This document shows, in pieces, positions 7,684 through 15,801 of a DNA stretch of 64,000 nucleotides. A model generated the notes under the pieces. That model saw nothing but the letters and a program-made list of their open reading frames with translations, was not told the origin of the DNA and did not search any database. The DNA is from an uncultured Clostridiaceae bacterium (GTDB lineage Bacteria; Bacillota; Clostridia; Clostridiales; Clostridiaceae), in NCBI GenBank assembly GCA_946405135.1, contig CAMJGD010000013.1, forward strand, positions 23,841-87,840, read 5' to 3'. Every line of letters begins with the position of its first letter. Within the stretch, counting starts at the first letter, position 1. Made by a program: the position numbers and the translations under genes.

Positions 7684-8739
7684 ATGGATTTTAATGCTTG
7701 GGATAATTTATCACCTGTAGAATATGATTTAGATACGAAGCTTATAGAAAGATTTGGATTAAAGATTAAGGATGCCTCTCCTGTAAGAAGTGTATTTTTA
7801 ATAGATACAGATAAGGGTAAGAAGATATTAAAAAAGGTAGGTTATGATACAGATAAGATATATTTTATATACTATGCTTTAGAATATATAAATAATTGTT
7901 TTCCTAAAGTTTTTAGAATCTTAAAAGCTGTAGATGGAGAACCCTATGTGAAGTGGGAAGAAGATTTATACTGTGTATTAGATTTAATAGATGGAAGGGA
8001 AACTGAATTTTCTAATCCAATAGATGTGAACATAGCTGCACAAGGTATCTCTAAATTTCATAATGCTGGTGTAGGATTCTTAAAATACTTAAAGCAGAGT
8101 GAAAAGGAGAAAATGGCTAAAGACAATAGTAATTTTGGGAAAGAAATAGAGAAATACAAAGAAAATTTAGAAAAGATGAAAGAATTAAAGCATAGAGTAT
8201 CATGTTATAAATATAAAAATGAATTCGATAGCATGTTTTTAGATAAAGTAGATTATTATGTGGAAACCATATATAAGAGTATAGAATTATTAGAAGATAC
8301 CAATTATGATAAGCTATGCACAGAAGAGGACAATATAGTTATATGTCATAATGACTTAGCTCATCATAATATCATAATAAAAGATGAGGAAGCCTATTTT
8401 ATAGATTTAGATTACTGTTCCATAGATATAAGGGTAAAGGATCTAAATAATTTTATAAATAAAGCTATAAAAAACTATGCTTTTGATATAGATAGAGTTA
8501 AAAATATAATTTATAACTATAAAATGTATTATCCATTAGATTATAGCAATATAGAAATTTTATATGCTATGCTATACTTTCCTTCAGATTTTAATTCTAT
8601 AGTTTTAAATTATTATGAAAACCACAAAAATTGGGGTGAAGAGGTTTTTTTGGATAGACTAAAGAAAAGAATAGAACTAGAACCTTACAGAAAAGAGTTT
8701 TTAAATAAATTTTATGAAGTATTCATAAAAGTAACATAA
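7684..8739 (+). CDS. cotS: CotS family spore coat protein (second full copy)
   Basis: 351 aa from ATG 7684 with an AAAGGTTGAT site. Kinase-fold signatures are intact: ILKKV near residue 45 (ATP-Lys), CHNDLAHHNIII (HxDxxxxN) and YFIDLDYC (metal Asp). The tail LYFPSDFNSIVLNYYENHKNWGEEVFLDRLKKR resembles the other CotS proteins. It is the last gene of the three-gene coat operon, closed by a terminator at 8764-8809. It is likely a spore-coat or coat-glycan associated protein made late in the mother cell; the enzymatic role is unproven. Confidence 0.85.
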   Translation: MDFNAWDNLSPVEYDLDTKLIERFGLKIKDASPVRSVFLIDTDKGKKILKKVGYDTDKIYFIYYALEYINNCFPKVFRILKAVDGEPYVKWEEDLYCVLDLIDGRETEFSNPIDVNIAAQGISKFHNAGVGFLKYLKQSEKEKMAKDNSNFGKEIEKYKENLEKMKELKHRVSCYKYKNEFDSMFLDKVDYYVETIYKSIELLEDTNYDKLCTEEDNIVICHNDLAHHNIIIKDEEAYFIDLDYCSIDIRVKDLNNFINKAIKNYAFDIDRVKNIIYNYKMYYPLDYSNIEILYAMLYFPSDFNSIVLNYYENHKNWGEEVFLDRLKKRIELEPYRKEFLNKFYEVFIKVT

Positions 8740-8763
8740 CATAAGGAGTTTTATGAAATACAG

Positions 8764-8810
8764 AAAGGGACTGCAGGCAATAAAGATACATTACCTACAG
8801 CCCTTTTTTC
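8764..8810 (+). terminator. Terminator of the CotS operon
   Basis: The GGG-CTG-AGG arm at 8768-8777 pairs with CCT-CAG-CCC at 8794-8803, followed by TTTTTT. It has small internal mismatches but a clear U-tract. Confidence 0.75.
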
Positions 8811-8862
8811 ATGATTTTAATTAAATAGGATAGTTTTTATAAAAAATATATTTTTGCTAAAA

Positions 8863-9612
8863 TCACTCATAGGATTTAGTCATTTCTAAAATGTGTTTCC
8901 AATACCTTTTGGGCATAGACCTCTTTTGAAGAGAAGGATTAACTCTTTCTTCTATGACAGCACTTTTAAAGTATTCTATCCACAGCTTTTCATATTCATC
9001 TAAAAAATCCCCATGGTAATAACTATTAGAAAGACTTAACTCTGCAAAAATTAACTCTCTTGAATCATACAAAGCAGCAATATTTCTTTTTACATCTTGT
9101 ATTATCCATTTTTCGCCAGAAAGTCTTTTTTGAAAATGAGGTGAAATCAATTCTAAAATGTTATTATCTGGTTCTATAGAAGAATATAGCAGTTCATTAT
9201 TAATATATTTGAATCTTACAAATCCAAGCATCCTATGACTCTCCAAATTTACTTTACGAGCCATTTTTATTACAGACAGTACTATATCATTATGAAGATG
9301 AAGATTTATATCTTTGCCTATTTTAAAACCTAAACGAATATATTTATAAGCTAAAGTGTTACTGCCTCTATCTGAACATAGAGAGCAATAATAGGCATTA
9401 TATAATGTATCTTCACCCAGCTTATGTATTATGGAATCATGAACTTTTTTTGCATTATTTTCATCTGTGTTTATAAATATTGGCTCATAATATAATTCAT
9501 GATTAAAATCATATTTAGATATTATTTCTTCAGGCTTAATACTATTATAATAAGCTTCATAGATAGAGCTTAGAAAACCTTCAAAGGTACCATCGTGAAT
9601 GTAAGCAATCAT
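8863..9612 (-). CDS. TIGR03915 family putative DNA metabolism protein
   Basis: 249 aa if started at ATG 9612, for which AAAGGATGG is properly spaced; another ATG at 9621 lies in frame but only 1 nt from AAAGG. Recognisable features are the N-terminal IAYIHDGTFEGFLSSIYEAYY, the central HRMLGFVRFKYINN and the C-terminal SMPKRYWKHILEM (PKxYW), as in TIGR03915/DUF4130 proteins. These occur almost always beside a TIGR03916 radical SAM protein, as here (16 bp gap). The DUF4130 part is related to uracil-DNA glycosylase-like enzymes, so a nucleic-acid repair or modification role is presumed; the reaction is unknown. Confidence 0.8.
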   Translation of the reverse strand: MIAYIHDGTFEGFLSSIYEAYYNSIKPEEIISKYDFNHELYYEPIFINTDENNAKKVHDSIIHKLGEDTLYNAYYCSLCSDRGSNTLAYKYIRLGFKIGKDINLHLHNDIVLSVIKMARKVNLESHRMLGFVRFKYINNELLYSSIEPDNNILELISPHFQKRLSGEKWIIQDVKRNIAALYDSRELIFAELSLSNSYYHGDFLDEYEKLWIEYFKSAVIEERVNPSLQKRSMPKRYWKHILEMTKSYE

Positions 9613-9628
9613 AAAAACCATCCTTTAA

Positions 9629-10933
9629 TCATATTTCTCCTGTCACTTTTGAAATTAAATCATTGTAGTTATAAGCTGCAGGTAAATTTGAGAAAAATGA
9701 AAGCTGCTCATATTCAGGTTTCTCAATTTCTTTTACCTTTGATGCAAGTCTATTTTTTATGGAGATTTCATCTAAAGGGGTATCCCCATAATACTTACCT
9801 TTACAGGTTATAAAGTATTGGGCCCTTTTTACTACTACTCCTAATTTTTTTATATCATCAAAATTTAATAAATGTACTCTTCTTGATAATAGTATTCTTT
9901 TGGCAGACCTAACTCCTACCCCAGGAATTCTCAATAATATTTCATAAGGAGCTTTATTTATTTCTACTGGAAAGAGCTTAATATTATTAATAGCCCAATT
10001 GGTTTTTGGATCAAAATCCGTGTTGAAATTAGGAGTATCTTCTTTTAAAAGCTCTCTTGCAGAGAATCCATAAAACCTTAATAACCAGTCTGCTTGATAA
10101 AGCCTGTGTTCTCTTAAAAGAGGAGGATTTTTTATATTTGGTAGCTTAGGGTTTTTATTTATAGGTACGTAGGCAGAATAATATACTCTTTTAAGATTAT
10201 AGGCTTTATATAGATTTTCAGATAATTTCATTATCTTAAGATCTGTATCCGGAGTAGCTCCAATTATAAGTTGAGTACTCTGGCCTCCAGGCACAAAGCT
10301 AGGGGTACTTTTTATAATCTTTTTTGTATTTTCAAATTCTTTAATGTTGCTATTTATTAATTTCATCGGAGAGAGTATACTGTTTTTGCTCTTTTGAGGA
10401 GCTAAAAGTTTAAGACCTGTAGAAGAGGGTAATTCAATGTTTACACTCATTCTATCTGCATAAAGTCCTGCCTCTTTGATAAGATGCTCATCTGCTCCAG
10501 GTATGGCTTTAACATGAATATAGCCATTAAAGTTATATTGCTTTCTTAATAGTTTTATAGATCTTAATAGAAGTTCCATAGTGTAATTTGGATTATTAAA
10601 TACTGCAGAACTTAAAAACAAACCCTCTATATAATTCCTTTTATAAAAGTTAATGGTAAGTTCAGCCACTTCTTCAGGAGTAAAAGCAGTTCTTTCAATA
10701 TCATTACTCATTCTATTAATACAGTAGCTGCAGTCATAGATACAGTAATTTGTAAGCAGTATCTTTAATAGAGATATACATCTTCCATCCGGGGTAAAGC
10801 TGTGGCATATTCCACTGCTGCAAGCATTTCCAATACCGGAAGGGGTATTTTTTCTATTACTTCCACTGGAAGAACAAGAAACATCATATTTAGCAGCATC
10901 AGATAATATCCTTAATTTTTCAAGTAATTCCAT
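9629..10933 (-). CDS. Putative DNA modification/repair radical SAM protein (TIGR03916)
   Basis: 434 aa from ATG 10933 with AAGGAG upstream. It has the radical SAM cluster motif CxxxCxxC in NYCIYDCSYCINR (about residue 74). An N-terminal cysteine-rich stretch (CSSGICHSF) precedes it. The helix-hairpin-helix LLRIPGVGVRSAKRILLSRR at about residue 335 is the type that grips nucleic acid backbones. Radical SAM plus HhH plus the TIGR03915 partner defines a conserved, biochemically uncharacterised two-gene system. It is inserted between the two spore-coat modules on the minus strand and probably forms a bicistronic unit with the downstream gene. Confidence 0.85.
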   Translation of the reverse strand: MELLEKLRILSDAAKYDVSCSSSGSNRKNTPSGIGNACSSGICHSFTPDGRCISLLKILLTNYCIYDCSYCINRMSNDIERTAFTPEEVAELTINFYKRNYIEGLFLSSAVFNNPNYTMELLLRSIKLLRKQYNFNGYIHVKAIPGADEHLIKEAGLYADRMSVNIELPSSTGLKLLAPQKSKNSILSPMKLINSNIKEFENTKKIIKSTPSFVPGGQSTQLIIGATPDTDLKIMKLSENLYKAYNLKRVYYSAYVPINKNPKLPNIKNPPLLREHRLYQADWLLRFYGFSARELLKEDTPNFNTDFDPKTNWAINNIKLFPVEINKAPYEILLRIPGVGVRSAKRILLSRRVHLLNFDDIKKLGVVVKRAQYFITCKGKYYGDTPLDEISIKNRLASKVKEIEKPEYEQLSFFSNLPAAYNYNDLISKVTGEI

Positions 10934-11000
10934 AATATCGATCTCCTTGTCAATATATATAAATTATAGCAAACATAAGTTCGCATGTAAATATATAAAA

Positions 11001-11108
11001 CAAAAAATAAAGGGCTGTGGCACAAAAGAATTCATATACAATATATTGATTTATAAATTAAAAATTCGCACAATATATTGTAGTATTTATTCTTAATGCC
11101 ACAGTCCC
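11001..11108 (-). terminator. Long-loop terminator-like inverted repeat after glycosyltransferase copy 2
   Basis: GGGCTGTGGCA at 11012-11022 and TGCCACAGTCCC at 11097-11108 are inverted (one mismatch) with about 75 nt between them. Read on the minus strand the second arm is followed by TTTATTTTTTG. The spaced region holds two copies of CAATATATTG (11039-11048 and 11071-11080). It probably terminates the gene ending at 11149. Confidence 0.55.
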
Positions 11109-11148
11109 AAATTTTATTAATAATATTTACAAAAAAAGTCTATAGTTT

Positions 11149-12273
11149 TTAAAAGTTATTAGTCATCTTGTTATAAGCTATAATGGTTTTTTCGGCAGTA
11201 TTTTTCCAACTAAATTCAGAATTTTTTATTATGCCTTTTAATATTAACTTTTGTCTTAAATCTTCATCTTCAAGAATATTTATAATAGCATGATAAAGCT
11301 CTTCTATATCATGGGGACTTATGAGGAGAGCACTATCATCCAAAATTTCTGGTATAGAAGTGACATTTGATGCTATAACAGGAGTTCCACAGGCCATGGC
11401 TTCCAAGGGGGGAAGACCAAAACCTTCATAAAAAGAAGGATATACAAATATTTCTGCTCCATTATATAGTATAGGAAGATCTTCTAAAGGTATGAATCCT
11501 GGGAATATAACATTATGACTTAAATTATATTTTTCAACTTCAGCCTTATATAAGTCATAGGATATGCCTTTTTTACCGGCTATAACCAAAGATAAATCAG
11601 GAAATTTTTTTACTACTTTACTGAAAGCTTGTATAAGACCTAATATATTTTTTCTAGGACTAAAACCTCCTACATATAGCAGATAGTCCCCATCTATGTC
11701 GTAGTTTTTCACTAATATTTTTTTACATAATTCTTTATCTAAAGGCATATATATTTTTTCACTGGCTAGATAGGTTACAAAAATCTTTTCTTTGGGAAAA
11801 TTAAAAGCGTTTGCTATATCATTCTTTGAAAAGTTAGATACGGTTATTATACCATCGCATCTAGATACAATAGAAGGAATCTCTTCATGGAAGATTTTAA
11901 GATATCTTTCACTTACAGTTTCTGGCATTTTATAAGGAATTATATCGTGCAGTGTTATGGTTAGAGCACAGTCTTTTTTTTCAGGAAGTCCTACTCCATT
12001 TTGAGGTACATGGTAAATGTCTACATCTCCTTGCTCCAATATATTTGGTATATTAACTTCATCCCAAAAGTTTCCAAATTCATTCTCTGTTATATTTACT
12101 ATCTTAAAATTACTTTTGAAGTTTATATCATTGCTGCAGCATTGGGGCATAAATATCATATATTTATTTAAGTTGTCTAAAGAATTTATTGAATCTATTA
12201 ATTGATGGGTGTAAGTACCTATACCTGTTCCTCTATACCATTTGGCGGCTCTTCCATCCAGTCCTATTTTCAT
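11149..12273 (-). CDS. GT4 family glycosyltransferase (spore cluster copy 2)
   Basis: 374 aa from ATG 12273 with AAAGGAA upstream. It is closely similar to the gene at 4636-5751: WYRGTGIGTYTHQL, YHVPQNGVGLP, LYVGGFSPRKN and FYEGFGLPPLEAMACGTPVIASN are nearly shared. It is a GT-B fold retaining glycosyltransferase with an EX7E-type donor site. Like copy 1 it is divergent from a CotS gene (start 12380), so the pair looks like a duplicated module. Its likely role is building a glycan on the spore surface; donor and acceptor are unknown. Confidence 0.85.
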   Translation of the reverse strand: MKIGLDGRAAKWYRGTGIGTYTHQLIDSINSLDNLNKYMIFMPQCCSNDINFKSNFKIVNITENEFGNFWDEVNIPNILEQGDVDIYHVPQNGVGLPEKKDCALTITLHDIIPYKMPETVSERYLKIFHEEIPSIVSRCDGIITVSNFSKNDIANAFNFPKEKIFVTYLASEKIYMPLDKELCKKILVKNYDIDGDYLLYVGGFSPRKNILGLIQAFSKVVKKFPDLSLVIAGKKGISYDLYKAEVEKYNLSHNVIFPGFIPLEDLPILYNGAEIFVYPSFYEGFGLPPLEAMACGTPVIASNVTSIPEILDDSALLISPHDIEELYHAIINILEDEDLRQKLILKGIIKNSEFSWKNTAEKTIIAYNKMTNNF

Positions 12274-12379
12274 AAATGATTTCCTTTCGTGATAACTATA
12301 ATTTATTATATTAGCAACATACTAAAAGTGTTAATAAATACAGTACCTTGTTCATATAAATTATAAGGGGGTGATTATT

Positions 12380-13384
12380 ATGATGAGAGAATTTGAAATA
12401 GAAAGACAGTTTAATATAAAAATTGAAAGTATTAAACCCAATAAAGGAGTATATCATCTAAAAACTGATAAAGGAGATAAATGTTTAAAAAAGATTAACT
12501 ATGGTACTCAAAAACTTTTATTTGTATATGGTGCAAAAGAACACTTAATAAGAAATGGTTTTGACAGAGTGGATAGATATTGTATGAATTTAGATGGAGA
12601 ACCTTATGCTCTAGTAAATGAGGATCTTTATACTCTATCAGAATGGATTGAAGGAAGAGAATGCGATTTTCGTGATATAGAAGATGTGATAAGGGCTTCA
12701 CAAAATCTGGCACTTATGCATAGTGCATCTAAAGGCTATGAACCTCCTGAAAACAGTAAACTTAAAAGCGATCTTGAAAGATGGCCTCATCTTATGGAAA
12801 AGAGAGTTAAGTCCTTTGACAAGATGAGGGATATGGCAAGAAAGAAAAATAATAGAAGCACTTTTGATATAGATTATATAAAGTCTATGCAGTTTTATAA
12901 GGACTTAGGTAAGAGGGCTATGAATGTACTTAAGACTTCAGAGTATATGAACTTATGTAAAAGCACAGAAATGGATAAGGGATTTTGTCATCATGATTAT
13001 ACCTGTCATAATATAATAATTACAGAAAAAGGTGAGGTTAATGTAATAGATTTTGATTATTGTAAGAGAGAAGTAAGAACCTATGATATATCTAATTTTA
13101 TGATAAAAGTTTTAAAAAGAGTAGACTGGAATATGGAATTTGCAAAAGCTATAATAGATTCTTATAATTCTGTAGATAGTTTGCTGGAGGAAGAGTATAG
13201 ATTGATATTTTCCTTCTTGCTTTTTCCTCAAAGATTTTGGAGACTTTCTAATAGATTTTATTATAATGAAGTAAATTGGGGACAAAATACCTTTAGCAAT
13301 AAATTAGATGAGCTAAAAAAAGAACAGGATAACTACTTAAGATTTATAGAGGAATTTAAGCAAGTTTATAATCAAAAGGAATAA
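12380..13384 (+). CDS. cotS: CotS family spore coat protein (third full copy)
   Basis: 334 aa from ATG 12380, preceded by AGGGGGTGAT; an in-frame GTG at 12371 lies inside that site. It has the full CotS kinase-fold pattern: VYHLKTDKG glycine-loop strand, CLKKI (ATP-Lys), SEWIEGRECDF, CHHDYTCHNIII (HxDxxxxN), NVIDFDYC and the tail PQRFWRLSNRFYYNEVNWGQ. It is monocistronic, with a terminator at 13407-13440, and divergent from glycosyltransferase copy 2 across about 106 bp. Confidence 0.85.
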   Translation: MMREFEIERQFNIKIESIKPNKGVYHLKTDKGDKCLKKINYGTQKLLFVYGAKEHLIRNGFDRVDRYCMNLDGEPYALVNEDLYTLSEWIEGRECDFRDIEDVIRASQNLALMHSASKGYEPPENSKLKSDLERWPHLMEKRVKSFDKMRDMARKKNNRSTFDIDYIKSMQFYKDLGKRAMNVLKTSEYMNLCKSTEMDKGFCHHDYTCHNIIITEKGEVNVIDFDYCKREVRTYDISNFMIKVLKRVDWNMEFAKAIIDSYNSVDSLLEEEYRLIFSFLLFPQRFWRLSNRFYYNEVNWGQNTFSNKLDELKKEQDNYLRFIEEFKQVYNQKE

Positions 13385-13406
13385 TAATGTTAAACCACGA
13401 GGATCT

Positions 13407-13440
13407 CCATGCAATATTGATATTTGCATGGTTTTCTGTT
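13407..13440 (+). terminator. Terminator of the third CotS gene
   Basis: CCATGCAA at 13407-13414 pairs with TTGCATGG at 13424-13431, followed by TTTTCTGTT. Confidence 0.85.
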
Positions 13441-13492
13441 ATTCTACACTATTATAATGACAAATATAGCATCAGTTAACTAAATACAACTA

Positions 13493-13520
13493 TTTACTTT
13501 TTATTCCTCTATATTATAAT
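13493..13520 (+). promoter_or_regulatory. Predicted sigma-A promoter for the small membrane genes
   Basis: TTTACT at 13493-13498 and TATAAT at 13515-13520 with a 16-bp spacer, 38 bp upstream of the ATG at 13558. Confidence 0.5.
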
Positions 13521-13557
13521 TATAGTATGATATATATTATTTTGGAGAAATTTTGAA

Positions 13558-13941
13558 ATGAAGAAAATATTATTGAGAAAATTTTCTATAAATATAATTT
13601 TATTATTTTTACTTCTAAGAATACCCTACGGCTGTAATGAAGTAAAATTAGTAAAGTCAAATCCATTTAGTGATAAGGGCAGTGGCAGCTATATTATTTT
13701 TTATGTAGAAAATGCAAACCTTTATATAAATAAATATAAAGATAAAGAAGATTTTCCTAATAACGGAAGAATCTTTACTTTTATTTTCTCTATTAATTTT
13801 TATATATTTTCTTTAGTCCTTTTTAGATATAAAAATATATATTTTAAAAATTTCATTCAAGATTTAAGAAAAATGATACGAAGGCTTATAACAATAAGAT
13901 TTGAAGGGAGTTTTTATAAAATTGACAATCTCTTTTCGTAG
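13558..13941 (+). CDS. Hypothetical two-TM membrane protein
   Basis: 127 aa, ATG 13558 with GGAG at 13544. I do not recognise the family. A hydrophobic segment at residues 9-25 (INIILLFLLLRIPYGC) and a second at about 72-92 (IFTFIFSINFYIFSLVLF) enclose a roughly 45-residue, probably external loop. The C-terminus is basic (RKMIRRLITIRF), expected in the cytoplasm. It is followed 23 bp later by a 39-aa single-TM protein with a very strong ribosome binding site. Confidence 0.55.
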   Translation: MKKILLRKFSINIILLFLLLRIPYGCNEVKLVKSNPFSDKGSGSYIIFYVENANLYINKYKDKEDFPNNGRIFTFIFSINFYIFSLVLFRYKNIYFKNFIQDLRKMIRRLITIRFEGSFYKIDNLFS

Positions 13942-13964
13942 TTTTTGCGGAAGGAGGTAAGTAC

Positions 13965-14084
13965 ATGGGAAAAGAAAGTATTTTGGTTACTGTAGCTATA
14001 GTGGCATTTGTATTGTTAGCTGTAGGAAATCATTTCTATAGCAAAAAGCATGACAGTATAGATGTTAAAGAGAAAGATAAATAG
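13965..14084 (+). CDS. 39-aa single-TM small protein
   Basis: ATG 13965 to TAG 14082-14084. The start is well supported by AAGGAGGT at 13951-13958, spaced 6 nt, one of the best ribosome binding sites in the window. It encodes MGKESILVTVAIVAFVLLAV followed by a charged tail GNHFYSKKHDSIDVKEKDK. So it has a short N-terminus, one membrane helix at residues 5-22 and a hydrophilic cytoplasmic or external tail. No family is recognised. A terminator follows. Confidence 0.6.
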   Translation: MGKESILVTVAIVAFVLLAVGNHFYSKKHDSIDVKEKDK

Positions 14085-14118
14085 TATAGGAATATTCTAT
14101 ATTTAACATATAAAAAGC

Positions 14119-14188
14119 TATAGAGAGCTTGTCAAGCTAGGTAAGTTATTAATTATATTTATCCAAGCTGGCAAGCTCTATTTTTATT
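14119..14188 (+). terminator. Terminator after the 39-aa gene
   Basis: An imperfect stem ATAGAGAGCTTGTCAAGCTAG ... CCAAGCTGGCAAGCTCTAT followed by TTTTTATTT. Confidence 0.7.
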
Positions 14189-14267
14189 TAATGAAATGAT
14201 AAGCGTTGTATCAAGTATTGGTTTGTTTCATATTATGTAATATAAAAAATACAATTAAGGAGTAGTT

Positions 14268-15128
14268 ATGGGCATAGGAGATATAGTAGTAAGAAAGTCT
14301 TATGGCAAGGATATCACTTTTAAAGTAATTGATATAAAAGAGAATGAAAAGGAGGCAGTATATATACTTAAAGGAATAAATCTTAGAATAATTGCAGATG
14401 CACCTTTAGAGGACCTGGAAGTAGTCAAAGCAGGATTTACTGGAGAAAAGGATGAGGTATTTAATAGACAAGTCAATGATAGAATAAAACAGATAATGGT
14501 AAGCCGAGTAGATTTAAGAGGAATGCATAGAGCTAATAAGATAGTTCCTACAAAAGAACTTGTATTCGGGAGGCCTGGTAAAATACTGCATGTAGACGGA
14601 GATCCAGGTTATCTTGATAATTGTTTAAAGGTTTATAAACAGCTTTTACTTCATGCAGAGGGGGAAGTGGTAAAGGAAAGTGAACAGCCTAAAGTAATTG
14701 TAGATATGGTAAAGCAAGTAAAGCCAGATATTGTAGTACTTACAGGACATGATGGAATTATGAAAGATGCCAAAGATTATTTAGATCTAAATAATTATAG
14801 AAATTCAAGATATTTTGTTGAATCTGTTTCTGCTCTTAGAAATCTTAATTCCAGCTATGACGAACTTGTAATATTTGCGGGAGCATGTCAATCTTGTTAT
14901 GAAAAAATATTAGATGCAGGTGCTAATTTTGCAAGTTCACCTAATAGAGTATTGATACATTGTTTAGATCCTGTGTTTGTATGTGAGAAAATAGCTTATT
15001 CCAATATAGACAAAGTAGTTCCAATCCACGAAGTACTAGAAAACACCATAACAGGAACTAAGGGTATAGGAGGACTACAGACTAGGGGTAAATATAGAGA
15101 AGGTTATCCTAAATCACCCTATATTTAA
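14268..15128 (+). CDS. yabG: YabG sporulation-specific protease
   Basis: 286 aa, ATG 14268 with AAGGAG. It is a full-length member of peptidase family U57. It begins with the family's SH3-like segment (MGIGDIVVRKSYGKDITFKVID). H161 in VLTGHDG and C207 in FAGACQS fall at the same positions as the catalytic residues I recall for C. difficile YabG, a cysteine protease. YabG trims coat and cortex proteins (in C. difficile including SipA and the CspBA precursor) during late sporulation. A CATATTATG element at 14229-14237 resembles a sigma-K -10. It is monocistronic with a terminator at 15139-15175. Synteny yabG-veg matches Bacillus. Confidence 0.93.
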   Translation: MGIGDIVVRKSYGKDITFKVIDIKENEKEAVYILKGINLRIIADAPLEDLEVVKAGFTGEKDEVFNRQVNDRIKQIMVSRVDLRGMHRANKIVPTKELVFGRPGKILHVDGDPGYLDNCLKVYKQLLLHAEGEVVKESEQPKVIVDMVKQVKPDIVVLTGHDGIMKDAKDYLDLNNYRNSRYFVESVSALRNLNSSYDELVIFAGACQSCYEKILDAGANFASSPNRVLIHCLDPVFVCEKIAYSNIDKVVPIHEVLENTITGTKGIGGLQTRGKYREGYPKSPYI

Positions 15129-15138
15129 AATAGGTATA

Positions 15139-15176
15139 AGAGATATTCAAAGTTATGAGAATATCTCTGTTTTTTA
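15139..15176 (+). terminator. Terminator of yabG
   Basis: AGAGATATTC at 15139-15148 pairs with GAATATCTCT at 15159-15168, followed by GTTTTTT. Confidence 0.9.
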
Positions 15177-15256
15177 TTAATAGGGGTATAAGTATTTATA
15201 TTTTTGTTAATAATATAAAAGATAGAGATTTAGATTATATTAATAAAAAAATTACA

Positions 15257-15286
15257 TTGACAAAAATGGGTAGTAAGTGTTAAAAT
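15257..15286 (+). promoter_or_regulatory. Upstream veg promoter
   Basis: TTGACA at 15257-15262 and TAAAAT at 15281-15286, 18-bp spacer. It is the first of two tandem sigma-A promoters in front of veg. Confidence 0.55.
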
Positions 15287-15297
15287 TATAAGTCTAT

Positions 15298-15326
15298 TTG
15301 ACACACTATTTATTATAATATATAAT
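15298..15326 (+). promoter_or_regulatory. Downstream veg promoter, perfect consensus
   Basis: TTGACA at 15298-15303, 17-bp spacer, TATAAT at 15321-15326. Both hexamers and spacing are ideal, predicting very strong transcription. The start codon of veg follows at 15351. Confidence 0.85.
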
Positions 15327-15350
15327 ATAATTAGGAAAGAGGGTGTTTGT

Positions 15351-15584
15351 ATGGAAAAGGTAAGGACCTTGGCCTCCATAAGAGAGGATATCGAAAGCCA
15401 TATAGGTGAAAAGGTAACTTTAAAAGCCAATGGAGGGAGAAGAAAAGTTCTTATAAATAAAGGAGTTCTCGAAGAAACTTATCCTAGTATTTTTGTGATA
15501 AGACTTGAGGATGACACCCAAAGGACAGTGACATATAGTTATTCTGATGTATTAACAAAGACAGTTCAAATTGTATTTGCGTGA
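15351..15584 (+). CDS. veg: Veg protein
   Basis: 77 aa, ATG 15351 with AAAGAGGGTG. It is the complete Veg family sequence (VRTLASIREDIESHIGEKVTLKANGGRRK; TYPSIFVIRLED; RTVTYSYSDVLTKTVQI). It is a small SH3-like beta-barrel protein, cytoplasmic, abundant, and in B. subtilis linked to biofilm regulation and germination outgrowth; the mechanism is not settled. It lies behind two tandem promoters and directly after yabG, as in many Firmicutes, and is closed by a terminator at 15600-15633. Confidence 0.95.
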   Translation: MEKVRTLASIREDIESHIGEKVTLKANGGRRKVLINKGVLEETYPSIFVIRLEDDTQRTVTYSYSDVLTKTVQIVFA

Positions 15585-15599
15585 TAACATATTTAAATA

Positions 15600-15634
15600 A
15601 AAAACTCCGTAGTTTTCTACTGGAGTTTTTTATT
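15600..15634 (+). terminator. Terminator of veg
   Basis: AAAACTCC-GTAG-TTTT-CTAC-T-GGAGTTTT stem with one bulged T, followed by TTATTTG. Confidence 0.85.
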
Positions 15635-15707
15635 TGTATTTACTATAAAAGTGTAATTGATGTCATGTGTATATTTTAGCTAAAAATCAATTATATTAAA
15701 AAACAAC

Positions 15708-15795
15708 AAAAAAATGAAAGATGGAGGGGTTCCATCTTTCAACTATGGTATAAAAGGGTATTGAGAATTTATGAGAGGTTATATGGTCAATAACT
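15708..15795 (-). ncRNA. Predicted small RNA, antisense strand, C-rich terminator loop
   Basis: On the minus strand a sigma-A promoter (TTGACA 15830-15825, 17-bp spacer, TATTAT 15807-15802) would start a transcript near 15795. An intrinsic terminator ends it: an 11-bp perfect stem TGAAAGATGGA/TCCATCTTTCA at 15741-15715 with loop ACCCC, then seven U at 15714-15708. The resulting RNA is about 88 nt and has no ORF with a ribosome binding site. No gene on the minus strand would otherwise need this promoter and terminator. The ACCCC loop and an ACCUCUC stretch could pair with Shine-Dalgarno sequences, as C-rich regulatory RNAs of Firmicutes do. Family unknown. Confidence 0.45.
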
Positions 15796-15801
15796 ATTAT
15801 T

